Source: Methanoculleus sp. UBA303 | GTDB taxonomy: Archaea > Halobacteriota > Methanomicrobia > Methanomicrobiales > Methanoculleaceae | Assembly: GCA_002501655.1 (NCBI GenBank) | Contig: DANY01000040.1 | Location: forward strand, 1 to 47,159 | DNA: 47,159 bases | Reading direction: 5' to 3' | Shown here: positions 37,218 through 45,768 of the stretch, in pieces | Layout: each line of letters opens with the position of its first letter | How positions within the stretch are numbered: the first letter of the stretch is position 1 | Made by a program: the position numbers and the translations under genes | Notes under the pieces: model-generated | What the model was told of the DNA's origin: nothing | The model's input: the letters and a program-made list of their open reading frames with translations, nothing else | Databases searched by the model: none

Positions 37218-39182
37218 TTATTCCTCCGTAAACTTTGATTTCATACCGAATGGGTTGTACTTCTTTCCTCCACCTTTGTAGAACTTGGTGAAGAATTCAA
37301 CATAGTGAAGACGAATCGAGTGCAGACCGCCTCCAAGGAGGCCGAGTGCTGTGTTCAGCGCGTGCCCCATGAAGAGGACGAGAATGCCGAAGATGATGAT
37401 GATCACGCCGACCGGTGTGATCGCTTCAAGCTGGGGCTGTATCATCATACCGATCGCGATGAAGTTGATCACCATCGCGATAGCGACCGAGGATAAGCCC
37501 ACAGCCACAAGACGGGCGTACGACAATACGTGGCTGATGATCGACGGGAGTTCGACCAGTTCGAGCGGGTTCTCCTGAGCGATCGCAAGGATGCCTGCCA
37601 CCAGAAGGACGGCTCCTGCCACGGCGGCAACGTTGAGCCCCATGACGACAACAGGGAGACCCGTCAGGTCGGGCATCAACGGGATGGCGTAGAACGCCCA
37701 GATCATGATGATGATCCCCCACATCGTCCCGAGCCACCCGGCATTGGCGATTGCCGCCTTTGTCGCGTGCTTTCCATGGTGGAACTTCCGGGCATTGACC
37801 ATGCCGAGGATGCGCCCGAGCGTGATGTGCAGGATACCGATCCAGATCGCAAGGACCATGAGCTCGGCTACCTGGGGGCCGTGACCGCCCGCGGCAACCC
37901 CTATGTTGAGGTGCCGGGAGAAGATCAGCGCCGGCCATGGGAGCGCAGCCCCGAAGAATTCGCTGTAGAGTATGCCGAATACGATGCTTGAGATGCTTGC
38001 GTAACTGAGCACCTTGAGGAGCATTCTCCCCTCGTCACCCTTCAGAAACTTCCGGAGCCCGAGGCTCAGGGCAAGCAGGATCGCTCCGTAACCCACGTCA
38101 CCGAGGATCAGCCCGAAGAAGATGGGGAACACAATGGCTACCATCAGCGTCGGGTCGATCTCGGAGTACCGGGGCCGCGCGTAGATATCCATGAGCACCT
38201 GTGTCGGTGAGGCGAACGACGGGTTCTCATACTCCACCGGGACCCGGGCATCGTCTTCGATATCCAGTTCTCCGATGTATATCCGGCCGTTGGTCGCCTT
38301 CTCCAGTGCTTCCCGGATCCTGTCCGCCTGATCGCCAGGCACCCACCCTTCGGTGATGAAGGTCTCCTCTGTGGTAGCAAACCGCAACGGGGCTTCCGCC
38401 CGCTCTACGTCAGCCGTGAGTAGTTCATCGCATGCTACCAGGAGGTCAGTGTGCCTATCCCGGACCTCCGCGATCTCTTCGTTGATCGCAGTGAGTTCAG
38501 CAGCGGTCCGCTGGATCTCGTCGGCATGGGCCTTCAGGCGGTCAGCCGGAGCCCCTGTCTCCTCCGGGACGGGAATCACCTGGAACCCGGCATCGAGAAG
38601 AGTCCGCTCGACCTGCTCGCGGTGCTCGTTCTGCACGACGACGGCGATCATGTTGCCGTCCACCCTGTCGGAAAAATATTTCTCGTGGGGAACGTCAATG
38701 GATACGTCGTGCGCGATATGTCCGGTAAAGACAGTAAACCGCGTATACCCACGGTAGAGTTCCAGATCCAGAGGGAGCGCAGTAAACGGCTCGAGTTCTC
38801 GCGCGCGCTGCTCGTGCTCCTTCTGCCGCGCCTCCAGTCTCGAACGTGTTGCGACGAGGTCTTCCACCCTCTTCTGGATGGCAGGAAGATCCGTCCGGAT
38901 CATCTCCCTGACCTTCGGTGCAGGGATCTTCTCTCTGACTTCTACGTTATCGGGGTTAATCCCGCACGCATTCTCTATAGCCCTGACCTTAATGAGCGCC
39001 GAGGCGGCATCGCTCGCTCCCGGGAGCGGGTGGCCGATCGATAACGCCTCAAGAGACTCGCTCTCCGGCACAAAGTCTTCGATATGGTAGACGTTGTAGC
39101 GGTAGAGTACCCTGATGACGGTATCAATCTCACCCTTCGGGACCGCGATGAGCAGCCGGCGCATCTGTTCAGGCCTTAACAT
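37218..39182 (-). CDS. atpI: A-type ATP synthase subunit I (a subunit)
   Basis: This 654-residue protein (AhaI) is the membrane stator subunit containing the ion half-channels. The N-terminal half is soluble and coiled (for example TRSRLEARQKEHEQRARELE near residue 115). The C-terminal half, from about residue 350, has seven or eight hydrophobic segments, including PIFFGLILGDVGYGAILLAL and the region SHVLSYARLVAVGLSSVAIA, which holds the conserved Arg of the channel. The ATG at 39182 is chosen because MLRPEQMRRLLIAVPKG is the usual family beginning; it overlaps the ahaH end by 14 bases. Starts further upstream would only read through ahaH. Confidence 0.95.
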   Translation of the reverse strand: MLRPEQMRRLLIAVPKGEIDTVIRVLYRYNVYHIEDFVPESESLEALSIGHPLPGASDAASALIKVRAIENACGINPDNVEVREKIPAPKVREMIRTDLPAIQKRVEDLVATRSRLEARQKEHEQRARELEPFTALPLDLELYRGYTRFTVFTGHIAHDVSIDVPHEKYFSDRVDGNMIAVVVQNEHREQVERTLLDAGFQVIPVPEETGAPADRLKAHADEIQRTAAELTAINEEIAEVRDRHTDLLVACDELLTADVERAEAPLRFATTEETFITEGWVPGDQADRIREALEKATNGRIYIGELDIEDDARVPVEYENPSFASPTQVLMDIYARPRYSEIDPTLMVAIVFPIFFGLILGDVGYGAILLALSLGLRKFLKGDEGRMLLKVLSYASISSIVFGILYSEFFGAALPWPALIFSRHLNIGVAAGGHGPQVAELMVLAIWIGILHITLGRILGMVNARKFHHGKHATKAAIANAGWLGTMWGIIIMIWAFYAIPLMPDLTGLPVVVMGLNVAAVAGAVLLVAGILAIAQENPLELVELPSIISHVLSYARLVAVGLSSVAIAMVINFIAIGMMIQPQLEAITPVGVIIIIFGILVLFMGHALNTALGLLGGGLHSIRLHYVEFFTKFYKGGGKKYNPFGMKSKFTEE

Positions 39183-39498
39183 GCAGCTGCTCCTTAAACT
39201 GTGAAACAATAAAGTCTACAGCTTTTGCGAGGTTTTTGTTTCCCTGTGCTTTGAGCGTCTCTGCGCGCGCTTCACCCTCCTTGACGATCTCTGTATACCT
39301 GTTCTGCGCCTGGGCTCGTGCCTCTGCAAGGCGCTGATTCCTGTAATCCCCGGCATCCTTCTGTGCCTTCTGGACCAGATTATCAGCTTCCTGCTCGGCA
39401 TCCGAGAGGCTCTTCTTCCTCCCGGCCTGCGCATCACGGATCATTGCCTGGTACTCTTCTTCAGTTTCCCTGATGCTTTTCAGGACATCGGTCTTCAT
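39169..39498 (-). CDS. ahaH: A-type ATP synthase subunit H
   Basis: This 109-residue protein (AhaH) is the coiled-coil partner of subunit E in the peripheral stalk. It is almost wholly charged helix: VLKSIRETEEEYQAMIRDAQ, AGRKKSLSDAEQEADNLVQ, and AEARAQAQNRYTEIVKEGE. The ATG at 39498 is chosen because AGGAGGG stands about five bases upstream, a strong ribosome-binding site; an earlier start at 39522 would place that site inside the gene. It is the first gene of the ATP synthase operon, in the order H-I-K-E-C-F-A-B-D. Confidence 0.92.
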   Translation of the reverse strand: MKTDVLKSIRETEEEYQAMIRDAQAGRKKSLSDAEQEADNLVQKAQKDAGDYRNQRLAEARAQAQNRYTEIVKEGEARAETLKAQGNKNLAKAVDFIVSQFKEQLHVKA

Positions 39499-39540
39499 CA
39501 AACCCTCCTTCTCACGGCTCATGAATATTTGATGAAAATA

Positions 39541-39552
39541 AGCATATATTTA
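39541..39552 (-). promoter_or_regulatory. TATA box of the ATP synthase operon
   Basis: The minus strand reads AATAAATATATG about 45 bases before the ahaH start, predicting a leader of roughly 20 bases that contains the AGGAGGG ribosome-binding site. It overlaps the stop region of the upstream hypothetical gene. Confidence 0.65.
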
Positions 39553-40086
39553 TTGTTGTTTGTCCGCTGAGTAATTCTCCGGATTCAGATGCCTCACCAC
39601 CACCCCGGAGGGCAGTTGTTTCATCGTAACACCTCCGGGAATCCCGGCAAGCGAGAGCCCGGAGAGTTCCGCTGATGAGCAGAGCAGGTGCTGCTCGGGG
39701 TGGGTCCCACGCCGGATATCGCAGGCGAGGAGGATCTCCGGAGCGACCGAGACGACCATCGATAACCGTCTCGACCCGGGATGGTCTTTTGGAAGGACGA
39801 CAAGCGGAATATGGTATTGCCGGACCAGCTCGAGCATCATGCGTGCCTGCCCGACCGGGCCGCCTTCCGGCATGGAGACGGCAACCAGGTCGTCGGGGTC
39901 GATGGCCTGACAGTACTCGTCGTCCGGGGTCTCGATGCAGAGCGTAAACCGGGAACCGGCTTTCCCCACGAGCAGAAAAGAGCGTTCTCCCTGGATGAGC
40001 AGGGGTTCCCCGCCGAGGGAAACGGTCATCCCATCCGGCCCGGCGGAGGGTCTCCCGGACGCGCCGTCTTCAGACTTCTTCGACAT
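39550..40086 (-). CDS. Conserved-looking hypothetical protein upstream of ATP synthase operon
   Basis: This 178-residue protein is not recognised. It has no signal peptide or membrane segment. The first 20 residues are polar and probably disordered. A mixed alpha/beta domain follows (LLIQGERSFLLVGKAGSRFT, DDLVAVSMPEGGP, QARMMLELVRQYHIPLVVLP, RRLSMVVSVAPEILLACDI). The alternating strand/helix pattern with the conserved-looking motif PLVVLPKDHPGSRR suggests a small nucleotide- or phosphate-handling domain, but no catalytic motif is certain. Its start overlaps the zinc-ribbon gene by 17 bases, so the two are probably coexpressed. It ends exactly where the ATP synthase promoter begins. Confidence 0.75.
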   Translation of the reverse strand: MSKKSEDGASGRPSAGPDGMTVSLGGEPLLIQGERSFLLVGKAGSRFTLCIETPDDEYCQAIDPDDLVAVSMPEGGPVGQARMMLELVRQYHIPLVVLPKDHPGSRRLSMVVSVAPEILLACDIRRGTHPEQHLLCSSAELSGLSLAGIPGGVTMKQLPSGVVVRHLNPENYSADKQQ

Positions 40087-40222
40087 CTTCCGACTGGCAG
40101 CTCGGGCACATGGGCCGCTTTCCGATACCCTTGAATCGCTCGCCGCACTCTTTGCAGCGGTAACTCTTGCCCTTCACCCGCTCATTGAACTCTATATCGA
40201 CAGGTCCACCGACTGTACACAT
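40070..40222 (-). CDS. Small zinc-ribbon protein (50 residues)
   Basis: A 50-residue reading frame on the minus strand begins MCTVGGPVDIEFNERVKGK and carries two CxxC pairs, YRCKECGERF and PMCPSCQSED, spaced as in a rubredoxin-type or zinc-ribbon knuckle. Its ATG has GGTGAT about eight bases upstream and a TATA box (ATTTTATATCC) about 35 bases upstream. The gene is below usual length cut-offs and easily missed. It overlaps the start of the following hypothetical gene, and the two probably act together. The metal is likely zinc; the function is unknown. Confidence 0.8.
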   Translation of the reverse strand: MCTVGGPVDIEFNERVKGKSYRCKECGERFKGIGKRPMCPSCQSEDVEEV

Positions 40223-40253
40223 ATGCCATCACCAGGAGAGAGATGGGGGGCGG

Positions 40254-40265
40254 AGGATATAAAAT
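40254..40265 (-). promoter_or_regulatory. TATA box for the zinc-ribbon gene
   Basis: The minus strand reads ATTTTATATCCT about 35 bases before the ATG at 40222, with a purine-rich leader following. Confidence 0.6.
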
Positions 40266-40291
40266 TCTATCGTGGCCACCCCGGGCGGGGC

Positions 40292-42229
40292 CTACAGAAC
40301 GACGGTGAAGACCACGAACGCGATGATGACCATCACGGCTGCGTGTTTGACTCCCGCCCGGAGCGACCCTTCCCCCATCTCCCCGGCAATCAGGCCCGAG
40401 AAGAATGCCTGGATGAGACACGCATGGAAGAGGAGACGCTCGAACGTGGCGATGGAGGTGCTCCCGAACGACATCCCGCCGGGCATGCTGCCGGGCGTGA
40501 GCGTATCGACCCCGGCCAGCACGGAGAGGAACTGGGTATCGATGACAGCCACGACGAAGATGAAGACGATGAAGACCAGGTAGACGATGGTAGTGTAGAT
40601 GAACATCTCGGCCCGCCTCTCGCGCTTGAGAGTCTCCGCGATCGCGGCGTCGCGGGCTGCTATATCCAGGACTTCGCCGATATCCCCGGTCATCCGGCTC
40701 GCCGTCGTGATCAGGGTGACCGCCCGCGCGATGGTGGGGGTGCGTATCCGCTCCTCGAACCGTACAAGCGCGTCCTGGACGCTCGCGCCCCACTCGATGT
40801 CGCGCTTGACCTTTTTGATCTCGTAGGAGAGCACCCCGAGGTCCGCCTTCACCACGATCGTGATCGCCTGCGCAAGTGTGAGGCCCACCTGGTTTATCCC
40901 GGAGAGGCGGTTGAGGAACTCGGGGATTGCCGCCTCGAGTCCCATCACCGTCTTCTGCCAGGACCAGTGGAAGATACCGAAGGGAAGGAGAAGGATCAGC
41001 AGCGCAACGATCAGGTGGTCGTCGAGAACGTCGATAAGCACCTCGACGTCGGTGTAGGCCGGGGTCGCGAGGAAGGCGAGGAGGACGTAGGCAAGCGCGA
41101 CCGGTACCGTCACGTAGAATGTCCGGTTCGGCTCGACGAGGAACGCCTGGAGGGGATGGCGCAGGAAGGCCCGGATATTCCGGACCCGGTCGTAGTGCTG
41201 CAACTGCTCGACAAGCGGTTCGTCGCCGGTCCGCTCTTCGACCCGGACGTCGCCGAACTCGTTAAGCCATCGCAGCTCGGTATGCCGCTCGATCCCCTCG
41301 GTCTTGAGCGAGACCGCGTCAAGAAAGAGGATGAAGAAGAGCGACCCGACCGGGATCAGGAGGTAGATGACGACCGCGAGCTGTGCAACCGGCGTGCTGC
41401 TCATAAAACCCATGACGACCATGACGATGATGATGAAGAGCGGGCCGGCGACAAAAAGCGTCACGTAGGCTTCGGCCACGAGCTGGAGCGTGGAGAGGAA
41501 TATCTTCTGCTCGAACCGGGCCTCCTCCTGGTAGGTGCGCACCCGGGTCTCGAGGAAGGCGAGCACGTCTCCCCCGCTCTCGACCACGGAGACGAGATCC
41601 TGGACGAACTCACGCAGTTTCTCCGACGGGGTCGTCTCCTGCAGGTGCCGGAGCGCCGTGATCACGTCGTAGCCGAAGTAGTCGGCGTCCCGGACGACGC
41701 GCCGGAACTCGTGGGCCGCTTCGCCGTAGACCGCCGAACTCCCGCTGATCGCCCGGAAGATCGCCATCATCTCGGCCCCGCCCTGGCGCATGGCATACAT
41801 GTAGGCGACGGCGTGGTGGAGCAGCAGGTTGATCCGGGTCGCCCGGTTCTTCTTTGCAAGGGACGGGTACTGCAGGAAGAAGACGGCGGCCGCATAGGCG
41901 GTAAGGGCGAAGACAACCGCGCTCGCGAGGGCCTGCAGGACGCCGATCACGGGGTCCGCCGGCATGAACGCCGGCAGCCGGATGGCAAACACGTTGTAGA
42001 TCCTGATGCTCACCTGCGGGAGAACTGCAAACCGCATCACGAGGAATGCTATAACTGCCCAGAAAGCACCGAAGAGGCCGGAAATGAGGAATGTCCGCAG
42101 GAGATAGCGGTCGAGGGTGACCCCCAGGTTCGCCGCAACGAGGTCTTCATGGAGGCTCCGGTAGCGCATGGGGTCGCGCTCCACCCACCAACGGACGAGG
42201 CGGCGACCCCATGTGCAGGCGGGCATCAT
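40292..42229 (-). CDS. Type IV pilus/archaellum-like membrane platform protein (TadC/FlaJ family)
   Basis: This 645-residue integral membrane protein is a type II/IV secretion platform protein with two T2SSF-like repeats. The first covers about residues 140-290 (HHAVAYMYAMRQGGAEMMAI, LREFVQDLVSVVESGGDVL), the second about residues 430-570 (LNRLSGINQVGLTLAQAI, TASRMTGDIGEVLDIAARD). About nine hydrophobic segments alternate with these cytoplasmic loops. Such proteins anchor the assembly ATPase at the membrane in archaella, pili and Tad systems. The ATG at 42229 is preferred: it overlaps the ATPase stop in TGATG, while a GTG lies one codon upstream. No pilin gene with a class III signal peptide was recognised in the window. 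Confidence 0.9.
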   Translation of the reverse strand: MMPACTWGRRLVRWWVERDPMRYRSLHEDLVAANLGVTLDRYLLRTFLISGLFGAFWAVIAFLVMRFAVLPQVSIRIYNVFAIRLPAFMPADPVIGVLQALASAVVFALTAYAAAVFFLQYPSLAKKNRATRINLLLHHAVAYMYAMRQGGAEMMAIFRAISGSSAVYGEAAHEFRRVVRDADYFGYDVITALRHLQETTPSEKLREFVQDLVSVVESGGDVLAFLETRVRTYQEEARFEQKIFLSTLQLVAEAYVTLFVAGPLFIIIVMVVMGFMSSTPVAQLAVVIYLLIPVGSLFFILFLDAVSLKTEGIERHTELRWLNEFGDVRVEERTGDEPLVEQLQHYDRVRNIRAFLRHPLQAFLVEPNRTFYVTVPVALAYVLLAFLATPAYTDVEVLIDVLDDHLIVALLILLLPFGIFHWSWQKTVMGLEAAIPEFLNRLSGINQVGLTLAQAITIVVKADLGVLSYEIKKVKRDIEWGASVQDALVRFEERIRTPTIARAVTLITTASRMTGDIGEVLDIAARDAAIAETLKRERRAEMFIYTTIVYLVFIVFIFVVAVIDTQFLSVLAGVDTLTPGSMPGGMSFGSTSIATFERLLFHACLIQAFFSGLIAGEMGEGSLRAGVKHAAVMVIIAFVVFTVVL

Positions 42230-43974
42230 CACCGGATCAACCTGCCGAGGTCGTCAAGGGAGGCGAGCACCCGGTCACGGTCGATCGTGAAAGCCTGGAC
42301 GATCCGGGCAACCGCCCTGTAGTCCCTGATACCCTGTTCGTGCATCGCAAGGAGGACGGAACGCCGGATCCGCAGCTCTTCGTCGAGCCGGGTCCGGCTC
42401 CAGCCGCGGTACTCCATGATCTCGCCGAGGATCCTGGATCGCCCAGAATAAGAGAAGGTGTCGGGCACGGCGTTGTACTCGTAGACCGTGTTCACCTGGA
42501 GGCTGCCGGTGACGGGGTCGATCCCGGCGAGCTCGACGATCTCCCGGCACCTTCTCACGCGGTCGCGCCCCCGGTGGGTGAGGGCCTGGACGGATATGAC
42601 GTCGAGCGCCTGGAGCATATTTCTCGGCACGTTGAGCGGTTCGTTCTCCAGGCGGTGGATCGCCGCGTCGACGCCGCCGGCGTGCATGGTGGAGAACGTC
42701 GTATGCCCGGTGCTCATCGCCTGAAAGAGGGTCTGGGCTTCGCTTCCTCTGACCTCGCCGACCAGGATGTACTCGGGGCGCTGCCGCATCGCGGCCTTGA
42801 GGAGATCGAACATACCGATGGTGGCGCCGAGCCCCTCGGATACCGTGTCGCGCGTGACGTTCGCGACCCAGTTCTCGTGGTAGAGCGTGATCTCCCGGGT
42901 ATCCTCGATGGAGACGACCTTTGCAAGCGGCGGGATGAAGAGGGCGACCGCGTTGAGCGACGTGGTCTTTCCTGACGCGGTGCCGCCGACGAAGAGCAGG
43001 CTTTTGTTGTTCTCGATCGCCATCCAGAAGTAGACGAGCTGGTTGACGTCGAAGGTGTTGGCCTCTATCAGTTCGACCGGCGTAAACGGCGCTTCGCGGA
43101 ACTTCCGGATCGTGAACGATGTGCCATGGGTTGTGATTTCGTTGCCGAAGGTGAGCTGCAGCCGTGAGCCGTCGGGGAGGGTCGCGTCCACGAGCGGGCT
43201 CCCGATGGAGACGTGTTTGCCCGAGCGCTGGGCGAGGGTGATCGCGAGCGAATTCAGGGTCAATTCGTCAAAGAGGATGTTCGTCTTGATGTTCTGGTGC
43301 TGCCGGTGATAGAGGAAGAGCGGAATCCGGGTGCCGTCACAGGATATATCCTCGATCCGGGGGTCTTTCATCAGCGCATCGATGCGTGACCAGCCGAGAA
43401 AGTTGCGCTCGAGGTAGTAGCGGAGTTTGAAGGTCGTTGTGTCGTCGAGGGGGAGGCCGTACTCGACGAGCAGTACCTGTGCCTTCCTGGAGAGGACCAC
43501 CCGGGGGTCGGCGATGATATCGTGGTCGTCGAGGATCAGGACGTCGCGGAGGTCGTCGAAGAGCCGTTCCAGGAGTTCGTACTCGAACTCCGAGAGCACC
43601 GGCTCGAAGAGGAGGTATTCGGCCTGATTCGTCTGCGTGTTCCGGGCTATCACGGCGAGCGAGAGGCCCTCGACGATCCAGTAGCGGTCAAGCTCCTCGT
43701 AGGGCAACGAGACTGCCGCCTCCACAAGGGGGGCGTGCACCGCGGGGTCATACTCGCCCACGGCCTGGCCGCCGTTCCGGAAGAAGCAGGCCCGGTCCAG
43801 GAGCCGGGCCAGGCCGGACCTCTTCCGGGTGGAGGAGGGCTCAGGAGTCGCCGGAGATTCTCGCTCCGGTGTCATCGCGGCACCCACAGGAGAGGTGCAT
43901 CGGTATACGCCTTCTTGATCACCGGGTCCCTGACTGTTGCCTGCATGGTTGCTGTGACCTACGTCGTTGTCCAT
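42229..43974 (-). CDS. Type II/IV secretion (pilus assembly) ATPase, FlaI/TadA-like
   Basis: This 581-residue ATPase powers pilus assembly or secretion. It has an N-terminal domain with FEPVLSEFEYELLERLF, and RIDALMKDPRIEDISCDG near residue 195. The core shows Walker A GGTASGKTTSLNAVA near residue 332, the Asp box KVVSIEDTREI, Walker B EYILVGEVRGSEAQ near residue 400, and the His box STGHTTFSTMHAGG near residue 425. This order matches archaeal VirB11/FlaI-type ATPases. The first 60 residues are low-complexity and polar; an in-frame ATG at 43875 is a plausible alternative start. The gene overlaps the platform gene and diverges from a KaiC-like pair. Confidence 0.92.
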   Translation of the reverse strand: MDNDVGHSNHAGNSQGPGDQEGVYRCTSPVGAAMTPERESPATPEPSSTRKRSGLARLLDRACFFRNGGQAVGEYDPAVHAPLVEAAVSLPYEELDRYWIVEGLSLAVIARNTQTNQAEYLLFEPVLSEFEYELLERLFDDLRDVLILDDHDIIADPRVVLSRKAQVLLVEYGLPLDDTTTFKLRYYLERNFLGWSRIDALMKDPRIEDISCDGTRIPLFLYHRQHQNIKTNILFDELTLNSLAITLAQRSGKHVSIGSPLVDATLPDGSRLQLTFGNEITTHGTSFTIRKFREAPFTPVELIEANTFDVNQLVYFWMAIENNKSLLFVGGTASGKTTSLNAVALFIPPLAKVVSIEDTREITLYHENWVANVTRDTVSEGLGATIGMFDLLKAAMRQRPEYILVGEVRGSEAQTLFQAMSTGHTTFSTMHAGGVDAAIHRLENEPLNVPRNMLQALDVISVQALTHRGRDRVRRCREIVELAGIDPVTGSLQVNTVYEYNAVPDTFSYSGRSRILGEIMEYRGWSRTRLDEELRIRRSVLLAMHEQGIRDYRAVARIVQAFTIDRDRVLASLDDLGRLIR

Positions 43975-44067
43975 ATCGGGTCCCTGCCGCCTTCCACCCG
44001 GGTTCTGGGGGCGGACGAACAGCGCACGGGAGGCTGTGTGAGACTATACGTGGTGTGGAGCAGCACC

Positions 44068-44079
44068 CATATAAATCTG
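44068..44079 (-). promoter_or_regulatory. TATA box for the secretion ATPase operon
   Basis: The minus strand reads AGATTTATATGG about 95 bases before the ATG at 43974, leaving a leader near 70 bases, or longer if the ATG at 43875 is used. Confidence 0.5.
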
Positions 44080-44176
44080 CTTTTTTTGCAGGGACGTTTC
44101 GGGTGGCCGTAATTTTCTCTCAGACCACACAGGACCAGAACGCTTTAATCGTTCTCCTCATATACATGGAATATCT

Positions 44177-45013
44177 ATGCACGACCGCCTCCGACAACGG
44201 ATGCCGACGGGCATCGCCTCGCTCGACCCCGTGCTGGACGGCGGCGTCCCGGCGGGATCGGTGGTGCTGCTCCTCGGGGAGCACGGTGCCGGCAACGTCG
44301 AGTTTGTGCAGACCTCGATCATGCATCTTTCCCTGCTGAGACGGAGCGGGACGGCCGGCGAGCACCTTCTGCTCCCGGGCGGGATCGTGTACGTGACGCT
44401 CACCCGGATGCGAGAGGATATCCTCAAGGAGATGGCCCTCTCGTTCAACCCGGATTTCTATAATCAACTCGGGGAGGAGATCGTCTTCCATGACCTCTCG
44501 GAGCTCTACTTCGACGCAAGTATCGTTCCCCCGGACTGGTACGGGGAGGGGAGTGCCATCGAACGTCTACGGAAGAAGCAGCGCAGGGAAGACGGCAATA
44601 TCCTTGCAGAACTCGCCCGGGTGCTCGGCGGATGCCCGGAGAACAGCCTGATTGTCCTTGATTCACTGACCGGGATCACTCCGTCGCTTACGAGGGGTCC
44701 CGAGTGGCATGAATTCATCGCCTTCCTGCGGGGGCTGCAGCAGGTGGCAAAACGCCGGAACATCACGATCTATCTCCTGCTCACCTCCGGCATCCTGGAC
44801 CGGTCGCGGGAACTCGAGATCGCCGACTGTGTCGACGCCACACTCCTCTTCCGCTGGGAGGAGACCGGCGCACAGCGCCGGCAGCGGGTTATGTACTTCG
44901 AGAAGTTCCGGGGCGTGATGCCCCGCCTCGAGGATAAGGATCTCGTGAAGTTCGCGGTGAAGATCTCCGCGGCGGAAGGGTTTGAGGTGCGCAACATCAG
45001 GATGGTGATATAA
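44177..45013 (+). CDS. KaiC/RadA-like protein with degenerate P-loop
   Basis: This 278-residue protein has the RecA/KaiC fold: TGIASLDPVLDGGVPAGSVV at the start, then a Walker A position reading GEHGAGNVEF instead of GxxGxGKT, so the ATP-gripping Lys and Thr are missing. The Walker B strand SLIVLDSLTG near residue 160 is kept. Further KaiC-like parts are AFLRGLQQVAKRRNITIYLL and ILDRSRELEIADCVDATLLF. The region after residue 100 has an insertion (YFDASIVPPDWYGEGSAIER) not usual in KaiC. It is probably a non-hydrolysing partner of the intact KaiC-like protein encoded 12 bases downstream. Archaellum FlaH is a KaiC-like single-domain protein, so a link to the divergent secretion genes is plausible. 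Confidence 0.82.
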   Translation: MHDRLRQRMPTGIASLDPVLDGGVPAGSVVLLLGEHGAGNVEFVQTSIMHLSLLRRSGTAGEHLLLPGGIVYVTLTRMREDILKEMALSFNPDFYNQLGEEIVFHDLSELYFDASIVPPDWYGEGSAIERLRKKQRREDGNILAELARVLGGCPENSLIVLDSLTGITPSLTRGPEWHEFIAFLRGLQQVAKRRNITIYLLLTSGILDRSRELEIADCVDATLLFRWEETGAQRRQRVMYFEKFRGVMPRLEDKDLVKFAVKISAAEGFEVRNIRMVI

Positions 45014-45025
45014 ACGGCAAACCGG

Positions 45026-45706
45026 GTGAAGTTCGGCGTTGTGGGCCTGGATGCGATGCTCTCGGGAGGGGTTCTTGAGAAGAGCGTCTGCGCGATCGTC
45101 GGCACCTACGGCACCGGGAAGACGATGTTTGCCCTCCAGTTCGCGTACGAGGGGCTCTCGCGGGGCGAGAAGGTAATCTACATCAGCCTCGATGAGCGGG
45201 AGGAACTCCTCCGCGCCACTATTGCCCAGAAAGGGTGGGATACGGAGAGGTTCGGTGATCGGTTCTATCTGCTCAGGCTGGACCCGACCGACTTCAACCT
45301 TGCTATCAGCAGCATCAAGAGCGAGCTTCCCGCCCTCATCAGGAGCACCGGGGCCTCAAGGGTGATCATCGACCCGATATCGCTCTTCGAGGGGCTTTTC
45401 GTGGACGAGGCCGTCCGACGGCAGGAGATGTTCCGGTTCGTCGAGGTGATGCGGGACGAGGCCTGCACGCTCGTGCTGACGAGCGAGACCGATGCAGCGA
45501 ACCCGGACGGGAGCAGGTACGGCCTTGCGGAGTACCTGGCGGATACAGTGGTCCTCCTCCGCTACATCCGGTCTCCCGGCCTCACCGAGGTGCACCTGGC
45601 CCTTGAGGTCGTGAAGATGCGCCGGTCAGCCCATTCCCGGGAGATCAAGCCGTTTGAGATCCACGAGGACGAGATCACGGTCTACTCGGAGGCGAGTCTG
45701 TTTTAG
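45026..45706 (+). CDS. KaiC-like ATPase (single domain)
   Basis: This 226-residue protein is a single KaiC/RecA-like domain with an intact Walker A, GTYGTGKTMFALQFA, near residue 26, then EKVIYISLDEREELLRA, and the Walker B SRVIIDPISLFEG near residue 112. The end has LVLTSETDA, and YLADTVVLLRYIR with VVKMRRSAHSREIKPFEI, the typical KaiC core finish. It starts with GTG at 45026, just 12 bases after the stop of the degenerate paralogue, so they form a pair. A strong hairpin (45733) follows. The function is likely regulatory or structural ATP binding, as for FlaH or circadian-like KaiC homologues. Confidence 0.87.
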   Translation: MKFGVVGLDAMLSGGVLEKSVCAIVGTYGTGKTMFALQFAYEGLSRGEKVIYISLDEREELLRATIAQKGWDTERFGDRFYLLRLDPTDFNLAISSIKSELPALIRSTGASRVIIDPISLFEGLFVDEAVRRQEMFRFVEVMRDEACTLVLTSETDAANPDGSRYGLAEYLADTVVLLRYIRSPGLTEVHLALEVVKMRRSAHSREIKPFEIHEDEITVYSEASLF

Positions 45707-45732
45707 TGCATCGATTTTCAATAACCAGTACA

Positions 45733-45768
45733 GTGAACTACCACGCCCTTTAGGGCGGGATAGTTCAC
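45733..45768. repeat. 17-bp stem hairpin, IS200/IS605-end-like, after KaiC-like genes
   Basis: The arms GTGAACTACCACGCCCT and AGGGCGGGATAGTTCAC pair at 15 of 17 positions around a two-base loop. It may serve as terminator for the KaiC pair, but its sequence resembles the half palindrome at 27993, so it is more likely an element end or a small repeat family. Confidence 0.55.

Noticed and set aside
39935..42322. 795-codon plus-strand reading frame opposite the platform protein gene
   Set aside because: It is an antisense shadow of the zinc-ribbon, hypothetical and FlaJ-like genes, with an Asp/Glu/Arg-rich random composition.
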